This document shows, piece by piece, positions 16,770 through 24,267 of a DNA stretch of 24,362 nucleotides (its first letter is position 1; every line of letters starts with the position of its first letter). Source of the DNA: a virus; the IMG/VR virus record IMGVR_UViG_3300009151_000374, positions 1 to 24,362 of that record; one strand, 5' to 3'. The notes below the pieces were generated by a model. It was not told the DNA's origin and searched no databases. It saw only the letters and a program-made list of their open reading frames with translations. Made by a program: the position numbers and the translations under genes.

Positions 16770-16798
16770 ATTGTACGTTCGCTCCTCGGTTGTCCCAA
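16770..16798 (-). promoter_or_regulatory. Candidate sigma70-type promoter for the capsid gene
   Basis: Minus strand TTGGGA (16798-16793, 4 of 6 to TTGACA), 17-nt spacer, TACAAT (16775-16770, 5 of 6 to TATAAT). It lies between an upstream terminator and the capsid ATG at 16725, which would leave a leader of roughly 35-40 nt. Confidence 0.5.
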
Positions 16799-16805
16799 AA
16801 GGGAT

Positions 16806-16839
16806 CGATCATCGAACACTATTGTTCGACAAGTGATCG
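16806..16839. promoter_or_regulatory. Nested dyad upstream of the capsid promoter (operator-like or leader hairpin)
   Basis: Outer arms CGATCA/TGATCG (16806-16811, 16834-16839) and inner arms CGAACA/TGTTCG (16813-16818, 16823-16828) around a 4-nt loop. It ends 8 nt upstream of the candidate -35 box, a position suited to a regulator. If transcribed from further upstream it would fold as an RNA hairpin covering the ATG at 16812. Confidence 0.45.
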
Positions 16840-16880
16840 GGTCAGCTTTCGCTGGTTCTCCTCTGTTTGTCTATGGGCAT

Positions 16881-16910
16881 AAAAAAGCACCTGACGGTTA
16901 AGTCAAGTGC
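16881..16910 (-). terminator. Rho-independent terminator upstream of the capsid gene
   Basis: Minus strand GCACTTGAC (16910-16902), loop TTAACC, GTCAGGTGC (16895-16887), then six T (16886-16881). The 9-bp stem has one G:T pair. It ends the transcript of the genes from spike to the small surface protein. Confidence 0.9.
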
Positions 16911-16934
16911 TTAGTCTATAAACTATAATTAGTC

Positions 16935-17333
16935 TTAGGTAAGAGCTGTAGTACGACTTGCTTCATTCCAAGTTGTGCCGTCAGAACAGAATGTAACTAG
17001 TATAATTTTTGATGCTGTACCTGTTACTGTGCCTGTTGTGCGGAAACCAGTTGAGAACGTAATTGTACGTGCTCCACCAGAATCATTGTTAATTTGTATA
17101 ACTAAACGTGCTCCAGCCTGTGGGACGTATGCTGCCGTCAAGGTAGCATTGCCTACTGCTGAAGTTGTGTTGATAGCAATAAAACGAGTTGTCTGTAAAT
17201 AAGGTGCAAGCTCGATTGATGATGCATAAGTAGGAGTGATACCAGTTCCTGATACACCGCCTACGGTTACTCCAGATCCTGTAACTTGTGCTACGAAATC
17301 TGGGTTTGGTGAAAATGCTGTATTTTGTGCCAT
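16935..17333 (-). CDS. Small beta-rich putative capsid surface protein, 132 aa
   Basis: The protein is Thr/Gly/Ser/Val-rich with alternating hydrophobics and no charge clusters. Its second half, ARLVIQINNDSGGARTITF followed by GTASKIILVTFCSDGTTWNEASRT, has the pattern of a short beta-sandwich repeat common in phage decoration and fibre proteins (turn N-D-S/G-G, then F-x-x-DGTTW-x-E-x-SR). Placed between a GroES-like gene and the capsid gene and ending before a terminator, it could decorate the head or be a fibre cap. I see no ribosome-binding site at ATG 17333. Function is inferred, with low certainty beyond structural. Confidence 0.65.
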   Translation of the reverse strand: MAQNTAFSPNPDFVAQVTGSGVTVGGVSGTGITPTYASSIELAPYLQTTRFIAINTTSAVGNATLTAAYVPQAGARLVIQINNDSGGARTITFSTGFRTTGTVTGTASKIILVTFCSDGTTWNEASRTTALT

Positions 17334-17355
17334 GATGTAAGTTGGGGGACGAGGG

Positions 17356-17664
17356 CTAACTTAGGAGAGCTTCAGGTATTGTCAATGCTTCACCTTCAAG
17401 AACACCATTGATGTCTCGTAAACGACCACAGATAAACATATTACCTTCGTAAATAAATTTCTCACCCCATGATTCTGAGACATGAATAATGCTACCGATA
17501 GGAGCCATTTCTTGTGCTAATGGACCAGAACCAACAACAACACATTTAAAATGTGTACGTAAGGCTTGCTGATAGTTTGGTGGAATTATCAGCAGTCCTT
17601 GCTTGTTAGTTTCTTCTACTGGTCTTGCTATTAAGTTATCTTTTAAAGGACGTGGGATTTTCAT
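17356..17664 (-). CDS. GroES-like co-chaperonin, 102 aa
   Basis: Length and order of elements match GroES/Cpn10: the start RPLKDNLIARPVEETNKQGL parallels the bacterial RPLHDRVIVKR...ETKSAGG stretch; a mobile-loop-like segment follows with hydrophobic residues LLII (about 24-27) where GroES has IVL for docking on GroEL; then FKCVVVGSGPL parallels GEVLAVGNG, and PIGSIIHVSESWGEKFIYEG parallels the VGDIVIF...G region. The end GRLRDINGVLEGEAL is longer than the usual ending. GroES proteins cap the chaperonin ring; phage versions such as T4 gp31 help fold the capsid protein. Lying between scaffold and capsid genes fits that role. The start overlaps the scaffold stop as TAATG. I am fairly sure of the fold; partnership with host GroEL is inferred. 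Confidence 0.8.
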   Translation of the reverse strand: MKIPRPLKDNLIARPVEETNKQGLLIIPPNYQQALRTHFKCVVVGSGPLAQEMAPIGSIIHVSESWGEKFIYEGNMFICGRLRDINGVLEGEALTIPEALLS

Positions 17665-18656
17665 TATTTAAGTCCTCTTTGTCCTGCTTCAAGCATCAAA
17701 CTTTGATAACGTGCTTTAGCTGTTTTATTGTTAGGGTGTGAGCCATTAGTTAATGCTTCATTTAAAGGATGTGCTTTATTATGTAGCATATCACGAGCTT
17801 CTGCTAGTGGGTTAGTACCACCTGATGACTTAGCTTCACCTGATACAAATTTATCTTCCATAGTAGTCATAGCATGACGCATAGCCATTAAGAAAACATT
17901 ACTGTTTTTCATTAATGTTTGATGCTCTGGATTATTCATATCCAGACCTAAACGCATAGCACCACGTTCTGCCATCTCTTGTGCTTTGGTTAATGGAATG
18001 TTCTCGTTACGTAAAGTTGCTTCTAGGTTCTTTTGCTGAGTAGAAAAGAAATTCTTTTCATACTCTGCTTGTGATGCAACTTGCTTTTGAAGTTCTGCGG
18101 TCTGTAAGGCTACTAAATCTTTTAGCATCTGTGGAGATGCAGAATACTTATGAGCAATTTCTGCTGCACCTTTAGCCAGCGTATCATTCCAAAGTTCATT
18201 GGCTAGGTTTTCTGGTTTGGTGATGCCATAGTCTTTGGGATCTTTCGGCACTCCGTTTATTGAATCGAGAAGTGCTTTACGTTCCGCTATAACTTCAGGT
18301 GCAGCATTAGCTGGAAGTGGTGCAAGACCTTTCTTGCCAGCTAAAGTTTGCTGATTAGCCATCACTGTTAATACATCATCAAACGTCTTTTGACGTGATA
18401 GTGTATTCTTAAGTGATGTGTGATGATCAGGTAAATTATCTAATGCTTTATGGTTTAGTGTACCATCAGCGTTAATAAAGCTCTTATAAAATGGTTCTTT
18501 AACAGCAGATGTGGCGGTCTGTGTTGCAGGAGCAGTTTGATTAAGTGCAGGTATGTTTGCTTCTACTGGTGTAGGAGCAAGATTCAAGGCAGGTGCAGAT
18601 CCACCAGCAGGTGCATCACCTGTTATGGAATCATACAGTGGCGTGTGTGGGATCAT
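17664..18656 (-). CDS. Scaffold-like capsid assembly protein, 330 aa
   Basis: It has an Ala/Pro/Thr-rich disordered N-terminus (to about residue 55), a middle part with EPFYKSFINADGTLNHKAL and LPDHHTSLKNTLSRQKTFDD, then PKDPKDYGITKPENLANELW, and long helices from about 155 to 255. The pattern -FINADGT-, -LPDHH-, -PKDPKDYG- is the one I know from scaffolding proteins of BPP-1-like and related podoviruses. These shape the procapsid and leave before or during DNA packing. The C-terminus (NPLAEARDMLHNKAHPLNEA, then YQSLMLEAGQRGLK) is basic, as expected for a coat-binding tail. The ATG overlaps the upstream stop (ATGA), and the stop overlaps the GroES-like start. Confidence 0.78.
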   Translation of the reverse strand: MIPHTPLYDSITGDAPAGGSAPALNLAPTPVEANIPALNQTAPATQTATSAVKEPFYKSFINADGTLNHKALDNLPDHHTSLKNTLSRQKTFDDVLTVMANQQTLAGKKGLAPLPANAAPEVIAERKALLDSINGVPKDPKDYGITKPENLANELWNDTLAKGAAEIAHKYSASPQMLKDLVALQTAELQKQVASQAEYEKNFFSTQQKNLEATLRNENIPLTKAQEMAERGAMRLGLDMNNPEHQTLMKNSNVFLMAMRHAMTTMEDKFVSGEAKSSGGTNPLAEARDMLHNKAHPLNEALTNGSHPNNKTAKARYQSLMLEAGQRGLK

Positions 18657-18853
18657 TTGGTTTTAACAACAGGTGCTACTTCAGTATTATTTTCTTCACG
18701 TTCTGCATACATAGCTTGAGCAAGTTTAAATGCCATAGCTGAACAATCTGCATAATCTTGTTCACGAGAGAAATCAAACTTCTCACGAAATGCTACCATA
18801 GCAGCTATTGCTGCATCATCTATAAATTTTACTTTTTCGGTGTTAGAACTCAT
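18653..18853 (-). CDS. Small helical protein, 66 aa, unknown
   Basis: It encodes a mostly helical, acidic protein (FIDDAAIAAMVAFREKFDFS, then DYADCSAMAFKLAQAMYAE) ending VAPVVKTK, without membrane or signal segments. Both ends overlap neighbours as ATGA, so it is translated in step with the 212-aa gene and the scaffold-like gene. I do not recognise it. Its place suggests an assembly role. Confidence 0.7.
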   Translation of the reverse strand: MSSNTEKVKFIDDAAIAAMVAFREKFDFSREQDYADCSAMAFKLAQAMYAEREENNTEVAPVVKTK

Positions 18854-19488
18854 AAATCATCATCTCCGTCTGTTATTGTGTTTTCTCCAACGATTTCGTC
18901 TTTAGTAAATACTAAAGAACATTTACGAGATCCAATTAACTGATTATCAAGTGTGACTACTTGCATCTCATAGTTGATTGCACCTGTGCTCCAGGTCTTT
19001 GCACCCTGCTGAATCTTTTCAAGATTATTATCGTCTGCTGTATTACGGTCATCACGGATAACAGGAATCATACGCTTTACTGTAGCTCTACGTGGTTCGC
19101 CTTCATTATCTACTAACACACCAAAGCGTGCGTAGAACTGTTGTGGCTTATACTTTAATTCCCAAGCGTTCCATACTGGATCATCTTCACCAAGTAACTT
19201 GTTACGCTTTGGTGCAGGAGGAGTGTTAGGTTTAACTACATCACGCTTCTCACCTTTAATACTAATCTCTTTGATTTTACGTTCAGATACCTGACGACCA
19301 TCGCCAATAGTACCAATTAACACAGAAATACGTTGACCATGTTTAGCTGAGATTTCTTTTGATTCGTATTCAATATGACCAGTATCTTGATCATAGGTAG
19401 CTAAGAGGGTTTGTTTACCTCTGCGATTGTTTACTATTCTTCCATCTTCCAAGAGTTCAAACTCTGGAGTAGTTGTGGCATCTGACAT
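18850..19488 (-). CDS. Conserved-position protein, 212 aa, unknown
   Basis: I do not recognise this protein. It is hydrophilic and charged. The N-terminal part (FELLEDGRIVNNRRGKQTLL, GHIEYESKEISAKHGQRISV) looks beta-rich; a Pro/Lys linker (KPNTPPAPKRNK) is near residue 90; the second part has WELKYKPQQFYARFGVLVDN and RMIPVIRDDRN; the end is strongly acidic (TDGDDDL). It starts 4 nt after the 106-aa gene, with AAAAGG as ribosome-binding site, and overlaps the 66-aa gene. Between portal and scaffold it is likely a head-assembly or virion protein, which is inference. Confidence 0.7.
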   Translation of the reverse strand: MSDATTTPEFELLEDGRIVNNRRGKQTLLATYDQDTGHIEYESKEISAKHGQRISVLIGTIGDGRQVSERKIKEISIKGEKRDVVKPNTPPAPKRNKLLGEDDPVWNAWELKYKPQQFYARFGVLVDNEGEPRRATVKRMIPVIRDDRNTADDNNLEKIQQGAKTWSTGAINYEMQVVTLDNQLIGSRKCSLVFTKDEIVGENTITDGDDDL

Positions 19489-19491
19489 ATT

Positions 19492-19812
19492 TTACCTTTT
19501 GGTTATGGGTTGTGGCTTTGTTTCTTTTAACTTCTGAGAAAGTTCAATCTGTCTATCAATAACACGTATTGGTATTGATGCACCATCACGGTGTGCTGCT
19601 GCTAACGCTATTTTATAACCGTCGGCTTCTTGGAATATAAAACATGGTCCTGTTTCACCTGCACATTTCCTAAGATGCTCAATGACATCTTTCTGAGCTT
19701 GGGAACGTGACGTTGGTAATCCAAAGACTTGTAAGAAAGAATCTGCAACTCTTCCTTGTTCAATTCTTGATTGTACAAGGGAATCTGTTTGTTCAACTGT
19801 GGCTTTTGGCAT
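19492..19812 (-). CDS. Small head-module protein (Bbp19-like?), 106 aa
   Basis: The middle portion, VADSFLQVFGLPTSRSQAQKD and VIEHLRKCAG, then an aromatic segment FIFQEADGYKIALAAAHRDG, resembles small proteins encoded next to the portal in BPP-1-like phages (BPP-1 Bbp19 type: a VF-x-T/L...LR-x-C start and a closing RDG/GRRD motif). That match is from memory and loose. The tail is basic (QKLKETKPQPITKR). It starts 8 nt after the portal stop. Role unknown. Confidence 0.6.
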   Translation of the reverse strand: MPKATVEQTDSLVQSRIEQGRVADSFLQVFGLPTSRSQAQKDVIEHLRKCAGETGPCFIFQEADGYKIALAAAHRDGASIPIRVIDRQIELSQKLKETKPQPITKR

Positions 19813-19820
19813 TATTGGGT

Positions 19821-21509
19821 TTATTGCTGCATGGCGTTCTTAGCAGCATCTTGTACGAAATCAGGTGAACCACCTAATCCCTTACCAGCTTTACCAAGTT
19901 GTTCAGCAGCTTGGAGAGCTTGTTGTTGCTGTTGTAACTTCATGCGTTGTTGACGTATTGCTGCAACGGAACGTTCATCTCGGAATAAATCTGCGTTCAT
20001 TCCTGAGTTCATGGCGTAGTTCCGCATCATTTTATCTAAATCAAAATTGTCTGCTACCTCTGGCTTAAATTGCATAATAGGTTGCAAGAACTGCATTGCT
20101 TGTTCTGTTCCACGATTCTGCAATGCCTTAAGTGCAAGGCTAATTCTGCTGGTAATTGTAATCTCTGGTAAAACTAAACCTTTAGAATTAACACCAGAAT
20201 CTACCATAAGTGAGTCTGGAGCTTGTCCAAACTTACCTTGACGATAAAGAATACCAAATACCCTACGCAGTAATGGGTTTAAAAACTCGGTTACACGACG
20301 ATCAAATACAGGTGTAAATTGTTCTAACTTCTCTGCAAGACGTTGTGAGATTTCGTATGCAGTCATCTTCTTGTCGATGAGTGGATCAGATCCTAACATC
20401 TTAAACATATTAACAAAGAAAGCATCATTGATCATGTCTTTCTTGTTAGCGATTAACTCCATGCCCATTTTGTAATCACCAATCGTAGCCCATTCTACTG
20501 GTCTGCCGTTTGGTTCGTTGATGTCCCAAGTAGTTACACCACCTGCTCGTAAATCAACGTCACCATCTAGATTTGATGGCACTAGGATACGTGGGTATGC
20601 TTTTAGTTCTGCTAAAGCATCTGTGTATTGTGTGATGTAATTGATCTGACGTACATCAGGTAATGCTAAATAAGCAGGTGAATATCCCCAAGGTGCATCT
20701 GTACCCCACTTAGAAAAGCGACTGCAAAGATACGGCATCTCATCGTAACCACTAACACGCACACACTGACTGAAATCAACTGAGATATAAACTGAAGCGA
20801 TAGGTTTATTAGCACCATCTTGTCTCTCAGGTAATCTTGAAGAATCTTCTCTAGGAAATACTGCGTGTACAAACTTATAATCACGATCCATTCCCTTACC
20901 ACCTTTAAGAGCATTTTGCATCTTTTCAGGCAAACTCTCTTCACCAAACATTTGTATTGCCTGACGACCTGTTAACTTAAATTCACGACGTACTGTATCA
21001 ACAATACCTTCGTCATTTTCTTCGATAGTGTATGTGCCTACTTTTGTATTTCTAAAATTGAGTGAACTTGATTTACCTTCTTCACAAAAAATACAATCAG
21101 TACCAAAGATGCCTACGTGAAGATAACCAATGTTAACTACAGAATAAAAGTTAGAACGTGCTAACTCCTGCATGGTAATATCTGAACATCTACCTAACCA
21201 AATAGCAGCGTCATCACCTTCCTGACGTAATGGCATCGGTGGTTCAAATTGTGCCCATGGTTCACTTGATGGTGTTAACCAATTACGCTGACCAGCAGCC
21301 ATAGTTTGTGCTGCTAAGATTGCTGTCGTATCAAAAATGCGGTCTGTCCAGCCTGTAATTCCTTCTGTCTTTGTTACATTGATGTCAGACTCTTGAGGTA
21401 AAAAGTATTGTGAGATCGTTTGCCAATCAGAATCAAATGTAGCTGAACGCTTAGAACGTGCAGATTCGTACTTGTTTAGCTGCTCCTTGGCTAATAGATC
21501 TGTTGCCAT
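19821..21509 (-). CDS. Portal / head-to-tail connector protein, 562 aa
   Basis: The N-terminus LNKYESARSKRSATFDSDW, ISQYFLPQES, and RIFDTTAILAAQTMAAGQRN followed by LTPSSEPWAQF are hallmarks of the podovirus head-tail connector family (pfam12236). Next are WLGRCSDITMQELARSNFY, the cluster GIFGTDCIFCEEG, and further on TDAPWGYSPAYLALPDVRQI and the helical crown region. The C-terminus is Gln-rich (RMKLQQQQQALQAAEQ) and ends NAMQQ. Length is normal for the family. Twelve copies form the ring through which DNA enters and leaves. It starts 3 nt after the 76-aa gene. Confidence 0.93.
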   Translation of the reverse strand: MATDLLAKEQLNKYESARSKRSATFDSDWQTISQYFLPQESDINVTKTEGITGWTDRIFDTTAILAAQTMAAGQRNWLTPSSEPWAQFEPPMPLRQEGDDAAIWLGRCSDITMQELARSNFYSVVNIGYLHVGIFGTDCIFCEEGKSSSLNFRNTKVGTYTIEENDEGIVDTVRREFKLTGRQAIQMFGEESLPEKMQNALKGGKGMDRDYKFVHAVFPREDSSRLPERQDGANKPIASVYISVDFSQCVRVSGYDEMPYLCSRFSKWGTDAPWGYSPAYLALPDVRQINYITQYTDALAELKAYPRILVPSNLDGDVDLRAGGVTTWDINEPNGRPVEWATIGDYKMGMELIANKKDMINDAFFVNMFKMLGSDPLIDKKMTAYEISQRLAEKLEQFTPVFDRRVTEFLNPLLRRVFGILYRQGKFGQAPDSLMVDSGVNSKGLVLPEITITSRISLALKALQNRGTEQAMQFLQPIMQFKPEVADNFDLDKMMRNYAMNSGMNADLFRDERSVAAIRQQRMKLQQQQQALQAAEQLGKAGKGLGGSPDFVQDAAKNAMQQ

Positions 21510-21512
21510 ATA

Positions 21513-21743
21513 TTATCCGAGCTTAGAAGTCGTTGGAGTAGCACCAGAACTGTTACTTCCCATACCCTTGTAACCGCCAGTATCACCTGCAAAAACAGTC
21601 TTTTTGATAGATTTCTTCATCAAATTCTGTTGTGCAATGTCTTGCTGTGCTTGCATAACTTCAGCCGATGATGCCGTGACAGGTGGTGCAGCCACTGGAG
21701 TTGGTGCTGCTTGTATTGCTGCTGCTGGAGATCCGCCACCCAT
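21513..21743 (-). CDS. Small Ala/Pro-rich phage protein, 76 aa
   Basis: It begins MGGGSPAAAIQAAPTPVAAP and continues with an Ala/Gln helix (AEVMQAQQDIAQQNLMKKS) and a Gly/Ser/Thr-rich end finishing TTSKLG. Short proteins of this design (MGGGS/MCGGS start, Pro-rich middle, KxLLG-like end) are often found beside the portal gene in podoviruses; their role is not known. It lies between the 122-aa gene (5-nt gap) and the portal (3-nt gap). Confidence 0.72.
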   Translation of the reverse strand: MGGGSPAAAIQAAPTPVAAPPVTASSAEVMQAQQDIAQQNLMKKSIKKTVFAGDTGGYKGMGSNSSGATPTTSKLG

Positions 21744-21748
21744 AATAG

Positions 21749-22117
21749 TTAATTGGTTAAAATTTCGGCTAAACGTTGTAAATCTTCGGTTTTATACAAT
21801 CTAAGCTCTCTTTTATTGTCAATAATCCGTTCAAAAGCAATGTAAGGGAGTGGAAATGGCATAGAACTAAAGGCTTTTGATACATTTCCAGCCATTGCAA
21901 ACACATACCAACAATCAGAATCTTGTGGGTCAAAGACGTGTTCGCAGTCCACAATCTCGTTTGGTGGTGCTAAACGACGGCAATTTTTACCCATAACAAA
22001 GTATTCTGGCGTTGAATAAACAAAACCATACCTAAAAAACCAGTCAACGTAGTCACCAAAAGATACTCCTTGTGGTAAATCGATATACTTTTGTGCTATT
22101 GTTTCGTAAGGACTCAT
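21749..22117 (-). CDS. Portal-adjacent conserved protein, 122 aa, unknown function
   Basis: A soluble protein rich in aromatics and Cys: QGVSFGDYVDWFFRYGFVYS, MGKNCRRLAPPNEIVDCEH, DSDCWYVFAMAGN, then PYIAFERIIDNKRELRLYK. The central CW-x-V-FAMAGN and PLPYIAFER segments recall small proteins encoded just before the portal in other podoviruses, for which I know no function. The ATG shares one base with the spike stop (TGATG), so the two are coupled. Five Cys residues are notable but no clear metal site is seen. Confidence 0.72.
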   Translation of the reverse strand: MSPYETIAQKYIDLPQGVSFGDYVDWFFRYGFVYSTPEYFVMGKNCRRLAPPNEIVDCEHVFDPQDSDCWYVFAMAGNVSKAFSSMPFPLPYIAFERIIDNKRELRLYKTEDLQRLAEILTN

Positions 22118-24267
22118 CAGAAATACGTAGATGTATCTGTTGTAGGTGGATTGCTTGTGCCGTAAAATAGTAAATTAGAACCGTGTCCTGCAACCCTAGT
22201 AGATCCATTGACGCCGCTATTTAAAAACTGTGTAGCGTGTGTCTGACCCCATAGCGTGTTAGATGCTACAATGATTGCTGTAAGAGCTGTTGAGCTAGGA
22301 CCGCCATCAATTGTTATGCCATATTGAGCGTTGTTGCTGTAAGCATAGTTATTCCAGAACTCATTACATGATGATGAGCCTGTTAGTCTAAATCCATCAG
22401 AAGTTAGGCTGCTGTCTGAATAAACGTAATAAAACGAAGATGCTGGTGTAACGCTAAATGGGTTGGCTGCTGCTAGAACATTGTTGATAGATACACCAGG
22501 GAATCTGATAGCCCAGATACCACCTAGTCCTAAATAGCCATCACCATTACCTACTATTGTACCGCCAGTAATACTTACACGTCCTTGTGTAGCATTAATA
22601 CCCATCATCAAGATACCAACTCTGCCGTAGTCTGCGTAGTTATTATCAAGCAGTATGCCTTCTAAGCTACCTGATCCTGGTGTACCATCTAACAATAGTC
22701 CTGCTGATATAGGATCGGTAGGATAGCCCACTGCACCAAATTGATTATTGGCTAGAATAGACTCGTTGAAATATCCACCAGCCGTATCAATAATAACGCA
22801 AGCTGGAATGGTTGATACATATCCATAGCCTACTGTGCCTGTGCCTGACGATGGTGCTGCGTAAAATGCTGTTGTGCCAAATGCTTTAGCTATAACTGTT
22901 GTACTTGTTACGGATGTAATAAGAAAAAATCCGTTATACCCTGCCGTAGTCATATTACGTGATACTATAAAACTATTAGCATAAAACCCTGTGGTGCTAG
23001 CCATAGTAAACGTAATGTTAGTACCGTCTGACGTAATAGCTGTTGGGTTGTATTGATAACGTGGTCCACCACCAGCAAATCCATTATTTACGTATTGGTT
23101 ACTTGTAGAACCACCAGTAACGTACACGCAAGGTTTGCCGTTATACGTTCTAAATAAATTGTTAGTTACTTGTGCTGCTGTGCCTATAAGTTGTAAAGCG
23201 TAACCAGACAAAGGATTACTACTAGCTACTGACCAATGAGTGCTATCTGCTGGAGGTACAGGATTACCAGAACTACCTGCAATAATTGTAGTACATGTAT
23301 ATGTAACATTGTTATACACTGTTTGTGAACCTACACCGTAACCGTACAACGGATTCCAAAGACCAGCAGAATTGATTTGTATGTAGCAGTTAGTAACAGA
23401 ACAAAAAGGTGATACACCACTTATCTTTATGCCGTCTCCTGTGATAGCTGCGTTGATATTATCTAACCATACATTACCACCACCTGATACATTGATAATT
23501 GGGTAGCCAGCAACACGTACAGCATTGGTTTGAATGTATAGGTCTTTAATTGTAAGTCCTACATTAGAACTAGAGAATACTATGTTAGTAGTACCGCTAG
23601 AGAATATCTTTGTACCGTTAGGACCATCACCACGTATGCAAATAGAGTTGGTTGCACAACTCACTGTGCCATTAATAATGTAAGCAGATGACTGAGATGG
23701 AAAGTATAACGAAGCAAAACTAGGTAAAGATGCTATTAAAGTGTTTAAGGCAGATGTTTGGTCTGTAGATCCGTCTGCTATAATGCCGTAATCTAGTACG
23801 TTGTAGCTAGGACCATTCACCCATACAGGTGCTGCTGATGCTGATCCTGTTCCTGTTTGTGCATGATATTGTCTGCGTGTAGTAGTATTACCAGCTAAAC
23901 GAGTAGCTGTACCTGATGTACCACCATAAATGCTATCACCCAATGTAGTCATTGGGTTGGTAAGTGTACTGATGCTCGTATTAGTTGCTGATGTTATCTG
24001 ACCTTGTGCATTAACAGCGATTACTGGAACTGTTGTAGATGATCCGTATGTGTTAGCAGTAACACCTGTTGTGTTTAAATATACACTTACATTACCTGTT
24101 GTAGGACTAGCACCAACGCCAACTGATCCAGTAACGCTAGTAACTGGCCCTGTACCTCCACCTGATGCGGTTGTACCTGTAGCTGGCGTGTTGTCAGGCT
24201 TACTACCACCAGCAGTACGATCTGTGGATTTTGTGTTACCTGTATTGCTTGTAAAATAAGTAGCCAT
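22117..24267 (-). CDS. Tail spike with pectate-lyase-type beta-helix and one CBM5/12-like module, 716 aa
   Basis: Residues about 1-150 are Gly/Ser/Thr-rich with phage fibre phrases (VPVIAVNAQGQITSATNT; MTTLGDSIYGGTSGTATRLA). At 154-172 is NVLDYGIIADGSTDQTSAL, the entry motif of right-handed parallel beta-helix spikes (pectate_lyase_3 type), followed by Asn/Gly/Val-rich coils (IRGDGPNGTKI, SVTNCYIQINS) to the end. Such trimeric spikes bind and often cut host polysaccharide; I cannot point to catalytic acids. A CBM5/12-like module interrupts the helix at about 302-347 (AGLWNPLYGYGVGSQ to DSTHWSVAS). The gene lies ahead of the portal, at the other end of the module from the tail fibre, so the phage probably has two receptor-binding proteins. 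The ATG overlaps the upstream stop (TAATG), and its stop overlaps the 122-aa start. Confidence 0.85.
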   Translation of the reverse strand: MATYFTSNTGNTKSTDRTAGGSKPDNTPATGTTASGGGTGPVTSVTGSVGVGASPTTGNVSVYLNTTGVTANTYGSSTTVPVIAVNAQGQITSATNTSISTLTNPMTTLGDSIYGGTSGTATRLAGNTTTRRQYHAQTGTGSASAAPVWVNGPSYNVLDYGIIADGSTDQTSALNTLIASLPSFASLYFPSQSSAYIINGTVSCATNSICIRGDGPNGTKIFSSGTTNIVFSSSNVGLTIKDLYIQTNAVRVAGYPIINVSGGGNVWLDNINAAITGDGIKISGVSPFCSVTNCYIQINSAGLWNPLYGYGVGSQTVYNNVTYTCTTIIAGSSGNPVPPADSTHWSVASSNPLSGYALQLIGTAAQVTNNLFRTYNGKPCVYVTGGSTSNQYVNNGFAGGGPRYQYNPTAITSDGTNITFTMASTTGFYANSFIVSRNMTTAGYNGFFLITSVTSTTVIAKAFGTTAFYAAPSSGTGTVGYGYVSTIPACVIIDTAGGYFNESILANNQFGAVGYPTDPISAGLLLDGTPGSGSLEGILLDNNYADYGRVGILMMGINATQGRVSITGGTIVGNGDGYLGLGGIWAIRFPGVSINNVLAAANPFSVTPASSFYYVYSDSSLTSDGFRLTGSSSCNEFWNNYAYSNNAQYGITIDGGPSSTALTAIIVASNTLWGQTHATQFLNSGVNGSTRVAGHGSNLLFYGTSNPPTTDTSTYF
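23225..23365 (-). repeat. CBM5/12-like module inside the tail spike
   Basis: The segment has LWNPLYGYGVGSQTVYNN, Y-T-C and a closing HW after PPADST, and sits between two beta-helix coils, so it may loop out of the helix. Confidence 0.65.

Noticed and set aside
16726-16812. 29-residue N-terminal extension of the capsid protein
   Set aside because: It lies across the candidate promoter, its ATG is inside a dyad without ribosome-binding site, and the known family start fits MAGAIFS. It remains possible.
16813-16828. LexA-type SOS box in the dyad (GAAC...GTTC)
   Set aside because: The half-site spacing is 6 nt, not the 4 nt of the Gram-positive box, and the arms do not match CTG-N10-CAG of enterics.
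16879-16906. Second promoter-like pair (TTGACT, 16-nt spacer, TTTTAT)
   Set aside because: It is made from the terminator stem and T-tract, and its -10 match is only 4 of 6; likely chance.
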